DNA from: JAGLQA01 sp023135565
GTDB taxonomy: Bacteria > Acidobacteriota > Aminicenantia > UBA2199
NCBI GenBank assembly: GCA_030639305.1
Contig: DAOWCY010000017.1
Coordinates: 1 to 53,874, forward strand
DNA: 53,874 nt
Direction: 5' to 3'
How positions within the stretch are numbered: position 1 is the first letter of the stretch; each line of letters opens with the position of its first letter. Below, piece by piece: positions 50,301 to 53,874 of this stretch. The position numbers were made by a program, and so were the translations under genes. Under the pieces are notes generated by a model. The model was not told the origin of the DNA, did not search any database, and was given only the letters and a program-made list of their open reading frames with translations.

Positions 50301-52621
50301 GGCCTGGCCGGGTATTAAGTAATATGATCCTCCAGCACGCGGACAAAAAAGAGGGGCAGCAGTTTGTCTCTCTCGTACGTCACCGGCAGGAAAAAAGTGC
50401 CGATGATTATTTTTTCCTGCGCAGTATCGGGCAGTTGTGGCTTTACGGCGCGCCTGTAGATTGGACGCAGTATTATGCCCGGGAAAAGAGGCGCCGTATC
50501 TCGCTGCCCACCTATCCTTTTGCCAAAAGAAAGTATTGGCTCGAAGCTCCCCGGGCTGCCGAGCCGGGCAAACTGCACGGCATGGCAGCGCACATGAGAA
50601 AACCTCTGCTCTCCGATTGGTTTTATGTACCTTCCTGGAAACGGAGCCGCCTGCCGGTGTCTCCTGTTGAAAGCCCCACTTCTTCCACCTGCCTGCTGTT
50701 TGCCGATAATAGTGGGTTCGGTGAGCGGTTGGCCGGTTTGCTGCGGCAGTCGGGCCGGGAAGTGGTGTTTATCGAGCAGGGCGAAGGTTTCGGGAAACAA
50801 GAGGGCCCGCCGCCTGCGTATACCATAGATCCCCGGCAGTACAGCCATTACGAGCAGGTGATGCGTGATCTGCTGTCTAAAGGCACTGTGCCTACCGAGA
50901 TCATACATGCCTGGAATATTTCTGCTGACCCGGACGAATCCCGGTCCTCGGGTTGGCAGCAAATAGAGAAAGACCAGTACCCAGGGTTTTACAGTCTTCT
51001 TTATTTAGGCAATGTGTTGGCTGCGGCCGGTTTGCAGGATAAAGACATACGTATGACATTGTTTGCCCAGCGGTTGTTCGAAGTGATGGGGGAAAAGAAT
51101 TTATCTCCCGGTAAAGCGCTGCTGCTGGGCCCGCTGCAGGGATTGCCTTATCAACTGCCCCGGTTGAGTATACGCTGCGTGGACGTAGGTGAAGACATCC
51201 ACGCCGCCTGTACTGGAGAGGAAGAGATATTCTCCTTGTTATTAAAAGAAGTCACAGCCGGGCAAGCGGGAGAAATGGCGGCTTACCGTAACCGGCAGCG
51301 TTGGCTGCGAATTTATGATCCCCAACTGCTGGAGGAAGCTGTCGAGGCGCCGGGAAATTTTGTGAAAGACGGGGTTTATCTAATTAGCGGCGAACCTGGA
51401 GGAACGGCCTTTGTGTTGGCAAAACATCTAATTGAAGAAGTAGGAGCAAAGGTTGTGCTGCTGTGCGATCCTGTTTATCCTGTGGAGGGAGGCATGCAGC
51501 AGTGGTTGGAAAAAAAGGGGACAGGCCAGGAACAAATGAAATTAAACAAAAGTTTTGATCAAACTTTTTCAAAAGTTTGGCCCCCGGCAGGGCCGCCGGA
51601 GGCAAAAAGGGGAAAAAAGGGGACAGGCAAAAAATCGGGGGGAGCGAAGTTATTGGTGGTGGAAGTCGATATGAGCAGTGCGGATGCAATGAAGAAGGCC
51701 CTGGAACAAGCAGAGAAAACCTTTGGTCCGGTTAAGGGCGTTATTCATACTGTAAACCGGGTTGATCCCGCAGGCCCCGCTGTTCCCGGTGCGCCGGGCG
51801 CCCCTGCTGCCGGGACGGCAAATCAACCCGGGCCGGTGAGTAGTCTTGAAGAACTGCAAGCACAATACCACCGCAAGATAAAAGAACTGCTGGCGCTGCA
51901 AGAGGTGCTGCAAGATAAGGAACTCGATTTTTGCCTGCTGCTATCGTCGCTTTTGGCCGTATTAGGCGGTCCCGGTCTTATCAGGGCAGCCGCTCTCGAT
52001 GCTTTCGCTCACAGCCTGGCTTATTTACAGGGCGGGGTCGCTGCAGCGCCCTGGGTATGTGTCAACTTAGAACTGCGCCGGAGCGGCCCCCCGGGGGAAC
52101 GCTCCGGCAGCGGCGATGATTTGATAGAGGAAGCCTTCCTGAGCGAAGCCGATGCAGTGCAGGCCATCCGCCGGGTTTTAGCTGATCCGGGAGCAGGACA
52201 AATCATCGTCTCTCCCTTAGATTTCCAGGCCGGGAAAGGGTTGTGGCAGCAGTTTGTGGCCGCCCAGGTGCGAGAAGCAGGCTCCCGGCAGGAAGAGGAG
52301 AAAGGGCGGCAGGAGTATGCCGTGGAGGATTATGCTGCTCCCCGTAATGATTTGGAACAAGGCATAGTCCGTATCTGGCAAGAGTTTCTCGGTTTTGAAA
52401 AAATCGGCATTCACGACAATTTTTTCCATTTAAACGGGGACTCGTTAACCGCCACGCAGCTCGTATCGCGGCTCAAGGAGATGTATCCCGTGGAAATCCC
52501 GCTGCAGGACTTTTTTGCCGAACCCACGGTGGCGCACCTGGCGGAAGTCATCAAAAAGTTGTTAGTCGAAAGGATAAAGAGTCTCTCCCCGGAGGCGAAG
52601 AAGCGGTTAGCGAAAAAATAG
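41342..52621 (+). CDS. Hybrid NRPS-PKS P4: A5-T6-C5-C6-A6-T7-KS2-AT2-KR-T8
   Basis: A 3759-aa protein with no N-terminal C domain; C4 at the end of P3 fits that gap. A5 pocket: D-G-Q-H-S-G-V-V-S (unassigned). T6 has an unusual core, FFIRGHS (Ser546), one residue shorter than FFxLGGHS. Two C domains follow in tandem: C5 with HHIISDG (His736/737) and C6 with FHLVSDG (His1179, first His replaced). A6 (Asp1720) reads D-V-E-S-I-G-T-V-C-K, close to a known lysine code. T7 has GGTS (Ser2084). KS2 keeps Cys2323, His2459 and His2497; AT2 has GYSLGEY (Ser2813) and SFAVHS. The KR (about 3340-3640) has a worn nucleotide motif (SGEPGGTAF), lacks the Tyr/Asn catalytic stretch and carries a repeat insert, so it is probably inactive. 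T8 has LNGDS (Ser3701). A basic tail (IKSLSPEAKKRLAKK) may dock with the acidic head of P5. Confidence 0.92.
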   Translation: MLVKKFEEQAAAQPHKIAVHSVTGTLTYAELNSSADRAAHLIREKTLNRESQCTVGLLFSHDPRMIIAILAVLKTGNIYVPLSADFPHSRLSYMAADAEAALLLTDSVNEDTTAEVAAENNIAYINIDTIAKTAVPAENPPREALTGKLAYILYTSGSTGRPKGVRQTHENALYYVNNWIRLFSITAADQMTMFSSFCHDGSVQDIFSALHSGASLHVVDVRESRFALDIAKFVIDEKITLWHSVPSLYNFFVNTLTGAEDFPYLRFISLGGEALRKYDIQAFQQYFPFSRLVNVYGQTESSVSSTWMINPDDAVDKMIIGKPLDKTEIILIDEAGKKVDPLEKGEIIIACPHLSPGYWKDEETTKKTFRRHPELGILYRTGDLGRLLLDGSIEFIGRKDNQVKIRGFRVELGEIENRLLKHAGIEEAVVTAVEDSMSSGGRDVFLCAYIVCRQKVDPLELKAYLAGFLPAYMIPVTFTEMERFPLTGSGKVDRRALPAPEIPTGSEYAAPRSPLEEKLAAIWAQVLGGKAAAVGIDDDFFIRGHSLNAVSLTSRIHRLLNVKVPLQELFRRPTIRRLAAYIKGAEEDRFAAIAAAEKREYYPLSAAQQRFYMLQQISPRSTALNTPHVLKLEDGVNKEKLEEAFRQLIYRHESLRTSFVPAAGIPVQVIHAPGDIEFHIEFYNAGTIQNIAERFIRPFDLARGPLLRVGLIKTRPGENGSAAQGAAADILMVDFHHIISDGSSMQILIRDFDSLYKGEELPELRLQYRDFSLWQNHLAASGEWQEHERYWLQKLSGKLPVLRLPTDFPRPGEPSLEGDTFDFTLNKELTRELNRLRRQTGTTLYMVLLAALNVLLSRYTGQTDIIIGSPSAGRNHADLEIIIGLLIGSLMMRSFPQKDKTFAEFLQEVKQTTLEAYEHQVYPFEELLKKIDFEVEPGRSPAADIALIVHNMAEFQGSLDGDADSDLYVHKTSKLDFTLNAIEVGETILFKLEYCTRLFKRSTIQRMAEHFVNILKAAAQNPGVFIPEIDLFTAAEKKAVIGSTAAIYPLTHAQKRIYYTERLFPGRSCNTLAFIVRFNRELEKKPWQQAINILLQNNDGLRLRVVEFETDREPWQYIAPYRRYDPGSFDFSSASSAAFEEWKRSAAREPFSLIDSDLFYFAYLKFPGGGSGYCMKFFHLVSDGWTVDFLAKEIASIYEKLASGQEAVFSANPSYIGYIGEERQYLISDRLQEDRRFWHEYLSPLPPEARIWWNKGQPGDVKAAVKLLPLPGELRSSLHSYCKTHKTSLYKLFLSALAIYISRVSRLDDIVIGSAAHNRSKSRAKTAGMFVSTFPIRINVDFSLSFAAYVQEVGKQVNHIVKNHGQYPFDRLAAELKEKTGVDAGYLLNINLIGHPDIKEAGFGIEHIFPGAEPTLLAIHINPCNRDIQGLLELEWDYRQEIFSPREIEMMHRSVTHILAAALSRPEKKLAEIEICAAKEKEKILYTFNKAVPDRAAGRDKTLHRLFSQQAERTPHSTALTGTGLSKFRQISVTYRVLQRQAGQLALLLRERGLKPGDIAAIKLERSIEVITFTLAILEAGGAYLPIDPAFPAERQSYMLRDSRAEILLTDEDREAVSENGLPLIVVNSDPDVARIFRGQENPPPSPRAAAAKKSRAGLSSPPVKGNSLAYVLYTSGTSGQPKAVAVEHGNVVSYVAAFNREFRLAPKDVVLQQASYSFDVFVEETYPVLLSGGSLAVPAPDVIRDTRLLWAFIITRRITLISCSPLMLNELNRFEGFGIQPRHIPVHTFISGGDVLKKEHVDNFLPLSRVYNTYGPTEITVCASYYRCRAEDSAAPPIGSPILDYAVYILDKYDHLLPEAAAGELCIGGAGVTRGYLNNPELTAEKFVRLPFELDRSYRSNKSYKTYASSPLTLYRTGDLARWLPDGNIEFLGRIDRQIKIRGYRIESAEIENRFLEHEAVNEAVVLCRETTAGEKQLYAYIAVDNKKQAPGSGEIREYLSARLPAYMVPAFFVFVDKIPLTPQGKVDRRALLAYKEPHTRFSPAPVLPAAGSESTLAEVWKKVLQLDNIGSHDNFFEIGGTSITILQVQRELEKTLKKDIPVVKLFSYPTISSLARCLDNEAEGEEDYPGGETQLPGKNFSAPLEQTAGKQAAVIGISGVFPGAGDIRRFWENLKQGVESITFFSNEELEEVGISPDLFKNPAYVKARGIAAGAEYFDSSFFGYTPKEAEVMDPQMRVFHQCVWAALEDAGYNPFSYEKRIGLYAGSSPNLNWENVVTFFGAINTLSEFQARLLRGKDFMCTRISYKLNLKGPSFSLQTACSTSLTAVHLAVQGLLNGECEMALAGGVNIPYPQKSGYTYQEGMINSPDGHCRAFDADSAGVVGGNGAGVVVLKRYEEAAADGDNIYAVIKGSAINNDGIRKVGYTAPSVQGQAAVIRAAQVRAGIKPETITYIEAHGTGTELGDPVEIEALKIAFNSAKRGFCGIGSVKTNIGHLDAAAGIAGFIKAVLALKHRKLPPNLHFKAPNPKLRLEGSPFYVVAEPTEWKLDPLSAAHGVGRRAGVSSFGIGGTNAHVVLEEWDDANYKLQNTNNKQITNSKLQASNSDPQPPLLSADAHTSDMSYSSDTFPSSHRLLLLSAQTQPALDKMNENLAEFLKENPAVNLTDTAYTLQVGRRSMPFRRTELCASVEEAIEKLSGPGKKTQSFFVKEENPPVFFVFTGIGSQYVNMGLDLYRGEPLFREEMERCFEILKNLGLDLKEVLYPLQEVEKESEDLINQARFIQPLLFIFQYALAKFLIALGIRPRAMIGYSLGEYTAACISGVFSLEDALKIVVERAKLIQGTAPGAMLSVPLPEEKIKPLLTGDISLAIVNGPSCVVAGPKAAVEAFEEKMKARRLICTGINNSFAVHSALMEPIRRELEAKLKETSLAGPRIPYISDVSGNWISAAQAADPVYWGEQMCASVRFSDGLSRLLKEENAVFIEIGPGRVLSNMILQHADKKEGQQFVSLVRHRQEKSADDYFFLRSIGQLWLYGAPVDWTQYYAREKRRRISLPTYPFAKRKYWLEAPRAAEPGKLHGMAAHMRKPLLSDWFYVPSWKRSRLPVSPVESPTSSTCLLFADNSGFGERLAGLLRQSGREVVFIEQGEGFGKQEGPPPAYTIDPRQYSHYEQVMRDLLSKGTVPTEIIHAWNISADPDESRSSGWQQIEKDQYPGFYSLLYLGNVLAAAGLQDKDIRMTLFAQRLFEVMGEKNLSPGKALLLGPLQGLPYQLPRLSIRCVDVGEDIHAACTGEEEIFSLLLKEVTAGQAGEMAAYRNRQRWLRIYDPQLLEEAVEAPGNFVKDGVYLISGEPGGTAFVLAKHLIEEVGAKVVLLCDPVYPVEGGMQQWLEKKGTGQEQMKLNKSFDQTFSKVWPPAGPPEAKRGKKGTGKKSGGAKLLVVEVDMSSADAMKKALEQAEKTFGPVKGVIHTVNRVDPAGPAVPGAPGAPAAGTANQPGPVSSLEELQAQYHRKIKELLALQEVLQDKELDFCLLLSSLLAVLGGPGLIRAAALDAFAHSLAYLQGGVAAAPWVCVNLELRRSGPPGERSGSGDDLIEEAFLSEADAVQAIRRVLADPGAGQIIVSPLDFQAGKGLWQQFVAAQVREAGSRQEEEKGRQEYAVEDYAAPRNDLEQGIVRIWQEFLGFEKIGIHDNFFHLNGDSLTATQLVSRLKEMYPVEIPLQDFFAEPTVAHLAEVIKKLLVERIKSLSPEAKKRLAKK
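47027..47073 (+). repeat. GATAGGTC-type repeat in the A6-A7 loop of A6
   Basis: GATAGGTCATATAGGTCTAA then TAAGTCCTATAAGACTT, in frame (DRSYRSNKSYKTY) before LYRTGD. Nearly the same as the run at 21599 in A1. Confidence 0.8.
49094..49240 (+). repeat. TTACAAA-type and CGATATGTCC-type repeats in the KS2-AT2 linker
   Basis: CTACAAATTACAAAATACAA and further units (49096-49160), then GTCCGATATGTCCTATTCGT (from 49201). All are in frame between VVLEEWDD and RLLLLSAQ. Confidence 0.82.
51511..51633 (+). repeat. Family A repeat between GGGGACAGGC direct repeats, inside the KR domain of P4
   Basis: AAAAAAGGGGACAGGC occurs at 51511-51526 and 51613-51628 and flanks a full family A copy (51543-51607) that encodes LNKSFDQTFSKVWPPAGPPE. 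This is the same peptide and frame as the repeat upstream of rluD. It breaks the Rossmann part of the KR between QQWLEKK and AKLLVVEVD. Confidence 0.9.
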
Positions 52622-52761
52622 TTTGTAATTTGTTTCGAGCTGCGGATTTATAAACCCCAGCTTTTGGTGCACTGCCGCGGGGGTCGGCGACCCCAGCCTA
52701 TGAGGGGAGCGGCTTATACCCTGCCCACGTGGTGGGCTAATTTTCCCTAATTGGAGGCATG
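52622..52761 (+). other. Repeat-rich gap between P4 and P5
   Basis: Starts with GTTTGTAATTTG, an inverted TTACAAA unit. It holds GGGGTC-GGC-GACCCC (52680-52694), a family B piece CAGCCTATGAGGGGAGCGG, and GCCCAC-GTG-GTGGGC (52723-52737) followed by TAATTTT, which could act as a weak terminator or attenuator. GGAGG (52753-52757) serves P5. Confidence 0.6.
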
Positions 52762-53874
52762 ATGTCACAAGAAGAGATATTAAACGAAGAGTCTGAACTT
52801 TCGCTTGAAGAACAGGCTATACTGGAAAAAATATTAAAAGGAGAATTAAGCGAAGAACTAAAGGTAGAAAAGATACCGCGGCGGGAGATTTTTTCTCCCC
52901 TGCCGTTATCGTTTTCCCAGCAGCGTTTGTGGGTGCTTGACCGGCTGGTACCCGGCAGTCCCTTTTACAATTTGCCCGCTGCTTTTAAGTTGGCGGGCGA
53001 TGTGGACATAGGTGTACTGGAGAGAGCCTTTAACGAAATTATCGAACGTCATGAATCGCTGCGCACTGTGTTTACCATGGCGGGAGAAGACCCGGTGCAG
53101 GTGATCCTGCCGCAGCTGCAGCAGGAATTCGTTACCATCGACCTGCGGGAAATGCCGCAGGCCGAACGGGACAAAGAGGTGCTGCGCCTGGCAAATGAAG
53201 AAGCCGCCAAACCTTTCGACCTGGAAACCGGCCCTATGCTGCGTCTAACCCTGCTGCTTACCGGCGCGGATGAGTATGTGCTGCTGTTTACCATGCATCA
53301 TATTATTTCCGACACCTGGTCTACCGAAATTTTCATTAAAGAAATCGCTGTGCTCTATGATGCCTTCTCAAAAGGGAAATCTTCTCCCCTGCCTGAACCG
53401 GGCCTGCAGTACCCCGATTTTGCCCTGTGGCAACGCAAATGGATGCAGGGCGAAGTGTTGGAGAAGCAGTTGGCTTACTGGCGGGAGCAATTGGGCGCTA
53501 ACCTGCCCATCTTAGAATTACCCACAGACCGGCAGCGTCCGTCGGTGCAGACGTTCCGGGGCAGAATGCAGTCATTTGTAGTGGAAACGGAGGTAACCCG
53601 GGAATTTACCGCACTGGCCCGGGACGGGGATTGCAGTTTGTTTATGGTGGTATTGGCGGTTTTGAATGTGCTGCTTTCCCGGTATTCCGGGCAGGACGAC
53701 ATCCTGGTCGGTTCTCCTATTGCCAACCGCAACCGCTCCGAATTAGAAGAGGTCATCGGTTTTTTTGCCAACACCCTGGTATTCAGGACCGATCTTTCCG
53801 GCGCTCCTACTTTCCGGCAGCTGCTGAACCGGGTGCAGCGGGCGACTTCCGGCGCTTATGACAACCAGGATTTA
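52762..53874 (+). CDS. NRPS P5, 5' part: condensation domain C7 (cut by window end)
   Basis: Open from the ATG at 52762 (GGAGG 4 bp upstream; an ATG at 52759 is too close to the site) to the last base, 371 codons with no stop. Residues 1-38 are acidic and helical (LNEESELSLEEQAILEKI), a possible docking helix for the basic tail of P4. A condensation domain follows: PLSFSQQRLWVLDRL (about 50-64), RHESLRTVF, then HHIISDTWS (about 180). There the usual HHxxxDG has Thr for Gly. LVGSPIANRN, GFFANTLVFR and the start of the NQD motif come next. The window ends inside this domain, so further modules and any thioesterase lie beyond. Catalytic His and Asp are present, so activity is plausible. Confidence 0.9.
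   Translation, partial: MSQEEILNEESELSLEEQAILEKILKGELSEELKVEKIPRREIFSPLPLSFSQQRLWVLDRLVPGSPFYNLPAAFKLAGDVDIGVLERAFNEIIERHESLRTVFTMAGEDPVQVILPQLQQEFVTIDLREMPQAERDKEVLRLANEEAAKPFDLETGPMLRLTLLLTGADEYVLLFTMHHIISDTWSTEIFIKEIAVLYDAFSKGKSSPLPEPGLQYPDFALWQRKWMQGEVLEKQLAYWREQLGANLPILELPTDRQRPSVQTFRGRMQSFVVETEVTREFTALARDGDCSLFMVVLAVLNVLLSRYSGQDDILVGSPIANRNRSELEEVIGFFANTLVFRTDLSGAPTFRQLLNRVQRATSGAYDNQDL

Overview
The window is bacterial. It has Shine-Dalgarno sites, sigma70-like promoters with 17-bp spacers, and a lipoprotein-processing pair (lgt, lspA) next to ileS. No rRNA or tRNA gene was seen, so the organism cannot be fixed from a marker. The mix of giant hybrid PKS/NRPS genes with dense, partly in-frame interspersed repeats recalls, from memory only, uncultured Candidatus Aminicenantes (Acidobacteriota-related) genomes. 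That placement is an inference.

Left third (1-18846), ordinary chromosome. In order: an lhgO-like L-2-hydroxyglutarate oxidase; an orphan Phd/YefM antitoxin; an AAA ATPase whose downstream partner gene is broken by one extra base; a small secreted protein; a C25-like secreted cysteine peptidase; and an overlapping ileS-lspA-lgt operon followed by an RluA/RluD-type pseudouridine synthase. Then come a DUF2892 protein and an MscS channel lying between two inverted repeat copies, a Na/Pi cotransporter, a possible 49-aa overlapping ORF, and a HEAT-repeat/cyclophilin fusion lipoprotein.

Right two thirds (19493-53874 and beyond), a same-strand hybrid NRPS/PKS assembly line of five genes, the last cut by the window edge. 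Domain order: P1 (half-C)-A1-T1; P2 KS1-AT1-T2-C1-A2-T3-C2; P3 (half-C)-A3-T4-C3-A4-[A-like fragment, radical SAM, B12-binding, A-like fragment]-T5-C4; P4 A5-T6-C5-C6-A6-T7-KS2-AT2-KR(degenerate)-T8; P5 C7 onwards. Modules are split between proteins after the C domain, so C2 should work with A3 and C4 with A5. Hand-read specificity pockets suggest a Thr-like first residue (weak), Ile/Val-like A2, Val for A3, a Pro-like A4 whose key Asp is Cys, an unassigned A5 and a Lys-like A6, with two ketide extensions. No thioesterase, transporter or PPTase is in view, so the cluster continues to the right.

Two things stand out. First, an adenylation-like domain in P3 is interrupted by a radical SAM unit followed by a cobalamin-binding domain, the reverse of the usual B12-then-radical-SAM order. 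This suggests a built-in B12-dependent radical tailoring step beside an odd proline-type A domain. Second, several repeat families also found between genes have entered the NRPS/PKS genes without breaking the frame. They fall repeatedly in the same few surface loops and often in the same reading frame (peptide NKSFDQTF), much like protein-coding palindromic elements.
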